A stretch of DNA of 64,000 nucleotides from Gloeopeniophorella convolvens (Eukaryota; Basidiomycota; Agaricomycetes; Russulales). The notes beneath the pieces were generated by a model. That model had not been told where the DNA came from and searched no databases. It saw only the letters and a program-made list of their open reading frames with translations. Positions within the stretch are counted from its first letter, which is position 1. Every line of letters starts with the position of its first letter. Both the position numbers and the translations under genes were made by a program. The stretch covers positions 124,001 to 188,000 of the forward strand of contig WTXD01000049.1 of the NCBI GenBank assembly GCA_022496205.1, given 5' to 3'. Positions 10,414 through 24,011 of the stretch are shown here, in pieces.

Positions 10414-13400
10414 ATGTCGGGAAGAAAGAGGAAGGAGCAAGACGCGCGGGAACAAGACGCGCTCTCCGAGCCGACGCGCGCTCGCCGCGTCTCCGACTTG
10501 CAATCGCGCGTTGCAATGGATCCTTACACTCCTCGTCCACGCACTGGCGGCCGCAAGAACAACTTGTCTCTCTCTGTCAAGGAATATGCCAAAGTCAGTG
10601 TCTAGCGATCGCACCCCGCAGCGTCTCATCTAGCCCATTGCTCGCAGGTAACCGGCACCATCGCCTCTGTGCGGCGGAACAGACATCGACTTGAGGAGGA
10701 AGAGGAAGAAGAAATAAATGGACGCGCCCCTTCATCTGCAGGCATACGGAGGAAAGGTGCGCAAACGAGCGACAAGGTGTGTGCGGGTGTGACTGAGCGG
10801 AAGCCCACAGAGCCTTCCTTCATCTCAGAAGAGTCCTTCGTCCGCGCACCACTTAATTCACGCGTCGTCTCGGGAACGAATGTCCCAAAATCAAAGGGAA
10901 AGGCGAAGGAAGAATCTCTCGACGCGTTGCCCTTGGAGGTCCAGGAGGCGTTGGTTCTGGAGGACCTGCTCTACGTGCTCATGGTGCGTGAAGCCCCGTG
11001 CTCTTCTTCGTTGCTCGCCCTTTCTGAGTGCGATGATCAGGGTATCGAGGGGACACATATCACATACCACGAAGACTACTCTCCTGAGGACGACGATGCC
11101 CTCGAAGGTATTCGATTCTCGGTATCGAGACGATTGGGTAAGTGTCTTCGCGCATCACAGGCCACACTGCACTCACTACGCGTCGCAGACCCTTCACTAC
11201 GCGATCTAGTCGAGAGAGTCCTTCCTCTCGCGACATACTATACCGCGATATCGTCCTTCATCGAGCTGCGAAGTCACCTTGATTTTGGACGCGTCAATCA
11301 CGCGCTCTGTGCCGCCATGCGCGACATGCTCAAGGTGGTGCAGGGACCAGAGCTAGTTGCGTCCGTACTGACCCAACAGCGTGTTCACAGGATTACCAAA
11401 CGCTTCTCTCTCAACTTGAACATGCATTCAACACTTCCCCGCAATTCACCCTGCAGAAGCTCTGGTTCTACGTCCACCCTACCATCCATACACTCTCCCT
11501 CATATACCAACTGATCACCGAGCTAGTCAAATCTGAGAACCCAGGTGATGATGGTTCCTTGTCTTCCTCCAGCGAAGATGCAGAGGATGCCGCACGAAAC
11601 GAGGCGCTTGGCCTCGGAAGCGCGAAGCTCAAAGCTGTATTATCCGAGATCGAGGCTGGCGCGGATGGCACCGCGGTGAAGGGCGGTGAGGTCCTGGCTA
11701 TCCTCCACACGAGGATGCAGCATACAGCCGGTGATCCCGCCGCGCGTGCCTTATACGGCGCGCTCCTCCGTGCAGCCGGTCGGCCATACGTCGAGATGCT
11801 TCAACAGTGGACCCGAACAGGAACGCTTACCGACCCGTATGAGGAATTCTGCGTCAAGGAAAGTAAATTTATCAATCGCGGGACGCTTGAAATGGATTAT
11901 ACAGACGAATACTGGGAACGCCGATACACGGTGAATGATCCAACGTTCCATTATACGTGTTGCTCACTGGGCCTCATTGTCAGCTCCGCGATGGGTCAAC
12001 ACTAGGTTCTCCGAACAAGCGCCAACAAGCAGGTGTACCTCCACCCAGAGCCTCGAGCGGGCGGCTACCAGGAGGCGCCTGTATCCCGCCACTGCTGGAG
12101 AACTGGAAGCACAAGGTCTTGCTTGCGGGAAAGTACCTGAACGTCATTCGCGAGTGTGGGATAGAGGTGCAGAGGGCCAGCAGCCCACGCGACGATGACT
12201 TGGCCATGGATGACGAGAGGTTAGCCCTTATGCTGCCCGTATGTGTCACGCGCTTATACTCAGAGCAAAGCTTCTACAAGTCCATCGAGGATGACTACTC
12301 CCATGCCAATCGTACGCTCCTCCAGCTCCTCTTGCGTGATCAAGGTCTCGTTCCCCGCCTCAACTGCCTCAAGCGATGTTTCTTCCTCTCCCACTCTGCC
12401 TACCTCACCCACTTCCTCGACCTCGCGCACGGTGAACTACGCAAGACCGCCAAGACCGTCTCGCTCGTGAAGCTCCAAAGCTTACTCGATCTTGCGTTGG
12501 GCTCAGACGCGCATGGCGACGACATGGCTTTCCGCGAAGACATACGTGTCACAATGGCAACGACGGGGCTCTACGAGTGGCTGCTCCGCATTGTGAATGT
12601 CAGCGGTGCTATTGGTGACGAGGGCGACGGCGCAGGGGATGGGCATGAGGATCATCACCACAGCAAGAAAGGGAAGGAAAAGGACGACAAGAAGCCGATG
12701 CTAGGTACCTCCGTCCCGCCCACCCTAGAAACGACCAGGGTCTAACCCCCCTTATCCACAGCGATCGACGCGCTCCAGCTCGACTTCAACGTCAAGTTCC
12801 CGCTCTCGCTCGTGATCTCGCGCAAGACAATCCTGCGCTACCAGTTGCTCTTCCGCTTCCTGCTGCACCTGAAGCACGTCGAGCTGGCGCTCGGCGCAAT
12901 GTGGACGGAGCAGCAGGGCCCCGTGTGGCGCCGCACGGACGTCGCGCCTGCCCTGGCCACGTGGCGCCTGCGCGTGTTCGTGCTGCGCGCGCGCATGCTC
13001 GCGTGGACGCAGCAGATCCTCGCGTTCGTCACGCACGAGGTGCTCGAGCCGAACTGGCGCCGGCTCGAGGCGAAGCTCGCCAAGGTGACCACGGTCGACC
13101 AGCTCCTGCGCGACCACGTCGACTTTTTGGACACGTGCATGAAGGAGTGCATGCTCACCAGCTCGAAGCTGCTGAACGTAAGTGCCGCCGCCGCCGCCTG
13201 CGCGTGGGGCGAAGCGAGCTGATCCGCTCGGGCAGGCGTTCTCGAAGCTCATCGTGACGTGCTCGACGTTCGCGCTGTACACAGCTTCCTTCACGAAGGA
13301 TGCGAACAGAGCGCTCGCCGCCGCCGAGACGCCAGAAGGCGACGTTGGGATGAGCAAGCGGTCTGACTTTTTAGGCAGGTTCGAGACGAATTTCCATCAC

Positions 13401-13559
13401 TGGTTCAGGGTACGGCCTGTTCGTGCGGTGTCTTGTGACCACTACTGACAAGTTCTTGTTCAGATCCATGTCAACTGTGTGCAGTTCTACGCGTCCAGCG
13501 AGAACGTTTCCCTGCTCCCGCTTGTCGTCCGCCTGAACAGCATCAAGCCGCCATCATAG
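10414..13559 (+). CDS. GCP2: gamma-tubulin complex component 2 (Spc97/Alp4 family)
   Basis: Ten exons, with introns at 10594-10647, 10984-11040, 11138-11188, 11335-11390, 11931-11983, 12220-12270, 12705-12761, 13178-13235 and 13410-13463, give 884 residues in a single open frame. The middle of the protein carries the GRIP1 region (VQEALVLEDLLYVLMG, YHPTIHT-like helices). The C-terminal half has the GRIP2 gamma-tubulin-binding block with the GCP2-specific ISRKTILRYQLLFRFLLHLK and the closing FLDTCMKECMLT. GCP2 pairs with GCP3 and gamma-tubulin to form the small complex that nucleates microtubules at the spindle pole body. Between the two blocks lies an acidic, His/Lys-rich insert near 12630-12700. 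The start could be 10414 or, equally in frame, 10516. A possible recruiter, the CM1 protein, lies at 52.3 kb. Confidence 0.9.
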
Positions 13560-13722
13560 CTGGTTTAGAGCTTGGCGGCACCTTGCTTTGCCACGGTCTG
13601 TTAGTAGTTGTCCATTAGTTGCTCTGTATCGCTATGCCTCTGTGAACACTGTAGCGTATCCCATTCACGAGGGACCGACCGCGCCAAGGACTCCAGAAAG
13701 GTATATGTTCGACATGTGTACG

Positions 13723-15645
13723 CTACTTGCCGTCGATCTGCAGCCACATGCTCCAGCATCGCCGCTCCTCCTCGCTGCCCTCGAACACCCACGGGATGTC
13801 GCGCACCTCCGCGAAGCCCTCTTTCGACGAGGGCGCCTCGTATGCGCCTGCGAACCCCGTGAACGCCGAGTAAGGCACCAGCGCGCGGGCAGGCTGCACA
13901 TCCGACTGTGATCAGCAACGCGACAGGCACGGCCCACGCGTTGCGCCACGCACCTCGCGCTCCACGACGGAGGCCGGCCGCGCAAACGCGCGGTAGAGGT
14001 TGTTGTGCCACGCGAGCTCGACGGAGCCCTGGAAATTGAAACACCTGCCACGCGGTGTCTCATCGCATCAGCACGTCGGGCGCACGAACCGCCCAACGCC
14101 GCGCACCTGGCCGGCACTTTGAGCCTCTTCGCAAGGTCAAGGTAATGCTTGCGCGTCGGCGCGTCGCGATTCGTGTTGTCTGTCCAGCTCAGCCCCCTTC
14201 AATAAGCGCGCACCGAGATGCGCGCGTGCACGCACCGACGACGCACGCCGTGCCCGCGGCCAGCGCCTCCTCGGCCGCCTTGACGCACTTGGCGCGCGAG
14301 CCGAGCGTGTCCTGGTTCACGTGCGCGTACCCCGCAGGCGCAAAGTGCGTGCGGTAGAACGTCGACTTGCCGAGGCACGGCGCGCCGACGAAGAGGACGA
14401 GCTCGGGCGCGCGCGGCGCCGTCGCGGGCGGGAGAACGTCCGCGGACGTCAGGCCCTTGGCCTCTGCCACGGCGCTGCGTCAGTTCGCGCGCGCAGGTAG
14501 GGCGAGGTGGAGGGGAGTGGAAGGCATGGCACGTGCCTTGTTTCAGCTGGGAGACGTGGAACCCGGGCAGCTTGTACGGCGCGGGCGGGATGCTGAGGAA
14601 GTACTCCTGCAATAACGCGCTGTTCAGCGCGCAGGGGGGTGCACTGGCAGTGCGCGCCGCACCTCGGGCGTGTAGAACGTGACCCCCGCATTCAGCGCAA
14701 ACTTGCGGTCCGTCGACGCAAAGTCGCCCGCGCGCCCCGCCGCGTCGCCGACGTAGTACGACGCGGCCTTGTCTGCGCGGGCGGGCGGTCAGCAGTCTGA
14801 GGGCGCGCCGGAGAGCAGCGCGGCGCGCACCGATGGCGACGCCCTCCGCGGCAAAGATGCGCTCGAGCTCGCGCCACATGCCCGGCATCGGCTTGCGGTG
14901 CCCGTCCTTCGCGGTCGCGGCGAAGATGCGGAACGGGACGTCCGGGATCTGCGCATCATCGCGCCAGTCAGCCCACGGCAACAACAGGGCGAACGCCCGC
15001 ATGCGCACCGCGGCCGCGATGAGCGGGATCTTCTTCTTCCACTCGGCGAGCTCGCCCGCGCGCAGGTTCTGGTTCGAGACCAGCACCACCGCGAAGCTGC
15101 GCGCGCGGCCGTCCGTCAGCCTCAGCGTCAGCACCCGCACCAAGCTTGAGCTCGATCGAGCGCGACGCACCCGGCCTCGTGCACCTCCTTCAGCTTCCCC
15201 GGCACGACCGCCCTCCACCACTCCCACGCCGCCGGCGGGCCCCCCGCTACGACACGCTTGCCCTTCCCCTTGCCCTTCCCGGACCCGAAGCGCGACTTGA
15301 TGACGGTCCCGTCGAGGTCGAACGCCGCGACGCGGGCCGCGGCGCGCGGGGCGGCTTGCGTGCCGTGCAGGCAGCTGCGCGCGGGCCCGAGGGAGGGTTT
15401 GAGCCAGCGGAAGGGTCCGTCGTCGGCGTCGGCGTCTGCATCTGCGCGTCGTGGCGCAAAGATCGGCGCGACTGCCGGGGAGCGGTGCGGTCAGTGTGGT
15501 CCGTAGGCATGGTGGTGGCTGGGCACGGCGCACGTTTGGGCTGCTTTGCGGGGGGCTGCTCCGGCACCGATGCGTCGCGTTTGCGCTTTGTGGAGGATGA
15601 GGAGGACGCAGAGGACGCGTCGGCTGGTTTTTCTGGGGCAGACAT
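13723..15645 (-). CDS. pnk1: bifunctional polynucleotide 3'-phosphatase / 5'-kinase
   Basis: Ten exons (15645-15534, 15471-15171, 15096-15009, 14948-14831, 14772-14663, 14606-14533, 14474-14236, 14179-14107, 14044-13954, 13893-13723) give 458 residues, exactly in phase. After a Ser/Lys-rich N-terminus (KRKR, a likely nuclear signal) comes the HAD-type phosphatase: AAFDLDGTVIKS supplies the nucleophile and DxDGT motif, then VLVSNQN and YYVGDAAGR. The C-terminal kinase has a P-loop, VGAPCLGKST, and the DNTNRDAPTR segment. The enzyme repairs single-strand breaks by removing 3'-phosphates and adding 5'-phosphates, so a ligase can act. There is no FHA domain, as in S. pombe Pnk1. An in-frame upstream ATG at 15744 would add 33 residues that look like a mitochondrial presequence. 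The gene is convergent with GCP2. Confidence 0.9.
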
Positions 15646-16230
15646 TGCGTATAGTTGGTGGGTTGGGCGCGTCGAGGTCGCTGCAGCGCGTCGCGTCGCG
15701 CTAATTACAACTGCCACGGCGCGCGGACGCGACACGATAAACATGCAAATGCGAGGGCACGCGCCGGGAGCCGGGCCCGGCGTCGCCGCGCCGTGATATC
15801 TGAGCGAGTCACTCGGAGGGCGGATTAACCAACGGGTGCTTGGTACCGCATCATAATGCTACAACGAGCGCCGCCGCACTACATGTAGCCTACACACGCA
15901 CTGCATTCACTTTCTGCTTGACGGCGCCCGGGACTGACAGTGCGTCCGGACACGCGCAACGCAACACAACACAACACGACGAAACGAGACAGGAAGGGGA
16001 GAGAGAAAACACCGATACAAGTAACAACAGCACGGCGTGCGTATCTTGGACGCCGCGGTAAGCAAGTGCCTGGTAACAAAAAAAAAAAACAAGGAGCAAC
16101 GGGTGGTGGAACAGCTTGTACGGGACTATCGCGGATAGTCGGGACGGGGCAGGACGGATCATGAGGACGGGGACGAGAGAGCGAGAGAACGAGCGAGGCG
16201 CCGTGATTCTGCGCGCGCCTGCGAGGGCGC
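15646..16230. other. intergenic region
   Basis: This holds the upstream region of pnk1 and the 3' region of the AGC kinase. The stretch 15645-15744 may be coding if pnk1 uses its upstream ATG. An A-run (11 bases near 16079) and acaac repeats near 15960-15980 are the only structure seen. Confidence 0.45.
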
Positions 16231-18473
<2,243 letters not shown>

Positions 18474-19548
18474 CTTGGCTCTGATCTTATCAGGGACGAC
18501 CAGGGGCACCCGCTTAGAGCGACTGGTAGCGACCGTCAAAGTCGACGTTTGTCGGATGGCGAGGTTAGCCAAAGGAAGCTGGCGGGTGCTTATCATAAGC
18601 TTATGTTCTACCAACTATTAATGACGCCCGACCCGGTCACGGTCACTCTTTGCCATTGGATTCGCTCTCCCACCGAACGATCTACGCAACCAGGCATTGG
18701 CCAGAGCAGTCTCCAGTGCGTCATCGCGAGCCCACAATAATACAGTCGGCGAATAAGCACGGGCAAACACGGAGACGGGCCGCGGTGCTCCGAGGTGACT
18801 CTGAGCTCACGGCTTTTCATGCGGAGGGCAGTGAGAGATGCACCGGAATACCGCCCACGCTATTCCATGTGCTCCCGGATCTCCATCGTCGCTACACAGC
18901 GCTACTCCTACCAAGAACAATTCACGGCATGTTTCATCTCCCTCATCAGATCTGTCGCCTCAGAAGCACACCTCAGACAGAGGCTGCCGTTCTTTTTGTC
19001 TCCATCAACCGTCCTCGACGCTTTCCGAGTCTTCCCTCAGAACCGCATTTAGCCTCACGCTGCAAAAATAACCTGCTTCCGGCTGCCACCGTGACCAACT
19101 GCATTCAATCTCGCCCCAGGTTCTGCTCGGGTGTCCTTCCATCTGGGCCTCTGTTGCACCACTTGTGTTCTTTGTGCGCTTCCAATGCGTTTCATTTGGT
19201 GCAAATTTCGCGCTAGCCCCGACAAATTCTCGACTTCTACTCGGCTGGTGGCTTGATGCACGCAAAAGCTAGTTCGACAGCATATGTTCTAACATCGCAA
19301 GGTACATGCACTAACTAAGGTTGACGATCGGCTGCAATACGTGAGATTCTTTTGGGCGCAGCGACTGCGCTTTAGAGGTCTACTCGGGGTGGCGCTGCAC
19401 CAGCAGCTGCGGTCTTAGTGTCGCACTCTGTCTGTATGATAGATGGCCATCCGCCTGTCGTCTGCCATTGCGCCACAGCGCCGCCTATCACACCTGCTAT
19501 GCTAGAGCCAATGAAGAGTATAGTGATTAATCATACCCACCGTCCGCC
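18474..19548. other. gene-free interval
   Basis: About 1.1 kb between the ypk1 start and the stop of the nucleotidyltransferase gene. The 188-codon plus-strand frame at 18650-19216 is long, but Cys/His/Ser/Leu-biased with no domain and no plausible initiator context, so I treat it as chance. No RNA gene or repeat is seen. Confidence 0.45.
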
Positions 19549-22500
19549 TCACGCAGCCGCACCAGCTCGCGCCCTACCCCGATCACCACCACCGCCACCA
19601 CTATTACCGCCCCGCGCCGCGGCGCCGCCCCTCTCGTCTCGCCTCTGCGCGGTCTCGCGCCGCTGGCGCGCCGCGTTCGCGTTCGTGCGCCCCCGGCCCT
19701 GCCCGGGCCGCCGCTGGCGTGGCTCGGGCGGCGGCGACGGCGGGCGCGTGCGCGGGTCGAGCCGCAGCAACGCGTCGAGCGTGCACCCCAGCCGCAGGCG
19801 CATCACCACGCGCTGGCAGTCCGCCCGGAAGCGCGCGACCGTCGGCGGCTTGAGCGACCCCGCGAGGTTCTGCGCGCGCGCGCGCGCATCAGCATCCGGG
19901 CAGCGTGATGGGGGCCAACGCAGGCACGCACCTTGGCGCGGATGAAGGGATCCGCGATGCAGAGCACGTCGGACGCCCAGCGCTCCGGCTGCGCGCTGTC
20001 CGACTCGCCCGCGCCGAGCGCGTCGTCCTCGGCCTCCTCGTCGTCGCTCTCCTCCGCGAGCGGCGCCGCGTCCTCTTCCTCCTCCGCAAACGCCTCGGCC
20101 TCGGCCTCGGCCTCAAGCGCACGTGCGGCGCCCCCGCCCGCGTTCCGCACTGCCGCCCGCGCGCCACCCGCGCGCGCCGCCTCCTCCACCTGTGCGCTCG
20201 ACCACGCCAGCACACCGCGCTCCGCCTCAGGCAGCGCCGCGACGCGCGCGCGGCCGCGCTTGCTCGCGAGCGGGTTTCGCCCCGCCGCGCCCGTCTCGCG
20301 CAGCGCGTCCGGCGCGTTGCCCGCGCGCAGCGCCGTGAAGAGACCCGGGCGCAGGCTGTACGCCTCCCGGCGCGTGCACGGCGCCGCGCGCAGGACGACG
20401 CCGCCGAGGCGCACGCTCAGCACGTGCTGCGTGTAGTCGTGCTCGAGGCCCCAGTACCTGCGCGCGCGCCGTGGTCAGCGGGGATTCGTATCATGTGTGG
20501 GAGGCGGCGCGCACTGGAACCAGTCTTGCAGGGCTTCGTCGAGCTCGACGGTGCGCGGCGGCGTCCAGCCGGGCATCGCGCGCCACCGCGCGTCGCACCG
20601 CACGCGTTCCTCGGTGCGCGTGCGCACCCAGAAAATGCCGCCCTGGTCGAGGTCGGGCCCGTCCTGCAGGTTCGGCAGCAGGCCACGCGCCTGCCGCGCA
20701 TACGCACACGCCGCTCAGCTCAGCGCCACCATGCACACGCGCGCGGCGCACCTGGAAGAGCCCGATCGTCATCATCGCGAGCGCGTAGCTGCTGAACGTG
20801 ACCGGCATCCCGCCGCTCACGGAGGGGCTGTTGTACCCCAGCGGGCGCGCCCAGCGCTTGATCGCGAGCAGCAGCGGGCGCAGCACGGGCTGCAGGTCGC
20901 AATAGTGCCGGATGAGGCCCGTGTTGATCGTGCCGAGCTGGTCATTAATGTTCAGGTCGCACTGGATGCCCGACGCCGGGTCCTTGAACTTCACTGGGGT
21001 GCGGGGCCGGGGTCAGCTGAGCGCGCGCGGAGAGAGAGAGGAGTGGGCGGGGCACCTATGGGCACGGTCGCTTTCGGGATCTTTTGGAGGATCTTGAAGC
21101 CTGCGTGCTGGAGCGCGGCGCTTACCTCGCTGGAGCAGGCATGAGCGCGGCGCGGCCTGGCTGCAGCGAGCGACGCACTGGATCTTGTACACCCCTAATA
21201 CCATCAGTTCAGAAAGTAAGATCGGCCGAGCGAGGCGGAGAGCGCACGCGGGAGCGACTTGAGGTTCACATCTGGCGCGAAGCCCTCCATCCGATCTGGG
21301 TCCTGCGGCGGCACCTCAGCGTCCCATCACAAGCGCGCAAGGAGGAGCGGACGCACAATGACGACCAGGTCGAGGTCGCTCGTCTGCGCGTCGACGCCGT
21401 ACTGCGTGCTCCCGAACGCCTCGACGCGGTACTTGGGCCCGAACGTGACCTGGATGGCGTTGGCTACCTTTGCGATCGTCTTGCGGCGCAGCTCGTGCAC
21501 CATCTGCCCGGGGACGCCGGTCTGCGGCGTGCAGGGCGCCCGGTCAGCGTTGTCCCGGCGGCTCGAGGGGTGCGCGAAAGACACCCACGTGGTACATCCG
21601 CCTCAAGTCGTCCCGCATGCGCGGGTCCGGGGCGTATGCCCGTCGCTCGAGGCGCAGCCCGCCCAGCGGGCTGCGTATGCTCAGATGGGCGAGCGACGGC
21701 GACGGCGAGCGGCTGCGCCGCCGCTGCTCGGCGAAGACGTCCGGCTTGTAGTGCGGGCCGAAGATCGCGTACAGCGGGTGTGTGTTGGCCAGGAGCGACG
21801 CGCACGAGTCTGCGAGCACGTGGAGGTAGCGCAGCGTGCTCCGGTGCACGGTAAAGGCGTGGTTCTGGCCAACGTATCATGTCACCGGGTGAGTGGGGAG
21901 CATTCAATTGAGCGGGACGGCGCACGTGTGTGATGGCGGATGGGTCGGGGACGATGAGCTGGTGGCGGGACCACGGCGCGCTGTGCTCGCTGAAGGCCCT
22001 CAGCTCGGTCGCGAACCGCCCGTCGATGACGTTTGGGTGGCTGATGCGGAGGATGGGCCAGCCTTCGCTGCCGTTCGGGGATGCGGCATGCAGCTTCTTC
22101 GACGTGATCCACCTTGAGCATCGGCAGTTAGCCGTTGAGGTCGCACACAGCTTGACATCACCTACTTGAAGAACCGCAGCAGCACGGGCGAAAAGTCGCT
22201 CTCGGGGTACGAGACCGGGTACAGCGCGTACGAGACGTCGAGGAGCAGGGGCTGCGTCTGTCCGTCGACGTCGTAGGGCATCCAGACGGTCGTCGTGTAG
22301 TGCGTGCTGGCCTTTGCATGCTCGGAGGACAGGACAGCCGTGCGGTCCGTCTCCGTCAACGTAGCGACGTGTTCCTCCTAGCAAGTCAGTCCCGGTGAGC
22401 GACCACACCCCGAACCAGACAGGGACCAAGCCAAACCTGGAAAAACCTGATCAGCATGAGGCACAGCGTCCTCGGGCTGATCTCCACGACGCCCCAGGAC

Positions 22501-23305
22501 CGCATCCACACGTAAATCAGACTCGTCAGCTGGCGCAGGTGCGGGTTCCGCCGGCTGTACAAGTACAACAGGTTCTGCGTGTGGCGGGTCGCCGGGTTTG
22601 GCAGGGACAGGGCGAAGCGCTCCGGCGTGGCCGCGTCGAGCACGGCGGGGTAGACGATTTCCCGCTTCGGGGAGCGCTTGTAGCGCGGCCAGCGGAACGC
22701 GCCGCCGTCGTCGGCGGCACGGGGTGGCGGGTCGCTGCTGCCCGGACGCGACGTGGAGACGCCGTCGCGCCGCTGCGCATCGGTAGATTGTATGGTGCCG
22801 TCGAAGCCGTGGTCCTGCAGGTGAGCAGCCAGGCGGCTGACGGGGGTGAGCCTGGGGGCCCGTGTTGTCAGACGTCGGGCTGGCGCACCTCGGGTCGTAC
22901 ACGTCGGACAGACGGCTGCGGTCAGTGCTAGGAGGGAGCCCGTCTGGATGGTCCTTGTCCTGCAGGGTGGTCGTGCGGAGAGCATAAAGTTAGCTGGTTT
23001 GAGCTCTGTACTTCCCGATAGACCTACGCACGACGATCATCAACTCCAGCGGAGCAATGTCCAGGTCCTCAGCATAACTGGCCATGCTGACGTCTTCCAA
23101 ATCGACTCGGGTCGGTCCAGCGCAGGACGCGACGACCTCGCGAAGCCGGTCACGAAGTGCGCCGCGTGCCTGCAACGTCTCCGGAGTGGGCGCAATAGCC
23201 TGCAGTGCGTGTCTCAGATTGGTCAACCTAGCCAGCCGTAGGGCGCCGGCTCACATGAAGTAAGGACTGGGCATCATAGAATATCTGGGGGTGATACTTG
23301 GTCAT
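19549..23305 (-). CDS. terminal nucleotidyltransferase (Cid1/Trf-type) with tandem catalytic-like regions
   Basis: Fifteen exons, including one of 16 nt (21194-21179), join into a single open frame of 976 residues. The C-terminal half is a complete Cid1-like RNA nucleotidyltransferase. It has the Gly-Ser signature and two catalytic Asp (VEAFGSTQYGV...SDLDLVV), a third Asp in IQCDLNIND, a helical core with LLLAIKRWARPLG, and a PAP-associated segment ending near VLCIADPFIRAKN. The N-terminal half repeats this order in degenerate form: APLELMIV replaces SDLDLVV, then LTSLIYVWMRSWGV, then QLIVPDPSAITH. It lacks the catalytic carboxylates. This layout recalls animal TUT4/TUT7. The enzyme probably adds U or A tails to RNA 3' ends. 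The C-terminus is Arg/Gly-rich and could bind RNA. Confidence 0.85.
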
Positions 23306-24011
23306 CGCGGACGGGGGAGGCAGCTTTGCGGTGGGTGTTGGCAGGACGTGAGGCGTGGATGCCAGACTGCGCGCTAGTGTTGCGAACAGCCTCCGCGCAC
23401 CGTGCATCTACTGGTGCTACGGCAAGCAGCTACGCTGCGGGAAGTTACGAGACGGAAACGATATCCAGGTCGACCAGAAGGGTATCCTTCACGACTCTCT
23501 CGTATGGTGAAGCGGGTTGGAACAGGGAGTAAGTAGTAAGTCCTCCGCGCTCAGTGTCGTCGGACAACTTGACAGTGCGCGCTAAGGCAAACCCTAACCA
23601 TACTCTAGGGCAACACACGACTCGTGTCTTCACGCCTTTCTCAAAGCTTGACATGGATTTTTCTGGGAGACGCCCCAGGCACGAATGGCGAGCTCCTGCT
23701 GTGGACACCGGAAGCACAGAACTGGCCTGTAGCATTGTATAGGACGAAAATCAAAAGGGGGTTCCTTTTCAGGCTCGTTGGTGGGCCGACTGGACAGACC
23801 GCCTTGTAGAGCCGCATACCAATTGCTGCGCCCAGTGTCGCCTCGTACTGTGGGCCAGGTCGAGAGAACACATGGCACGGCCAGGCGAGTTGTATACTTG
23901 CATTCAGGGAAATATGTATATTCGTGAATGCCAGATGTCTTGGGGCCGGTGCGTCCAAGGAACACGCAAGCGGGGAGATGTCATGAAGTATTAGCACACG
24001 CGCGGCAGTTG
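23306..24011. other. gene-free interval
   Basis: About 700 bp upstream of the nucleotidyltransferase and downstream of the Rpp1 gene. Open frames on both strands are short and mutually antisense. No exon, RNA gene or repeat can be supported. Confidence 0.5.

Noticed and set aside
18650..19216. Long (188-codon) plus-strand open frame in an intergenic region
   Set aside because: No recognisable domain, biased composition, no introns or initiator context in a genome where nearly all genes carry introns; overlapping frames are equally open.
21864..23305. Treating the N-terminal half of the nucleotidyltransferase as a separate upstream gene
   Set aside because: All exon junctions through 21589 and 21521 stay in phase, no stop codon or promoter gap is seen, and both halves share the same domain order.
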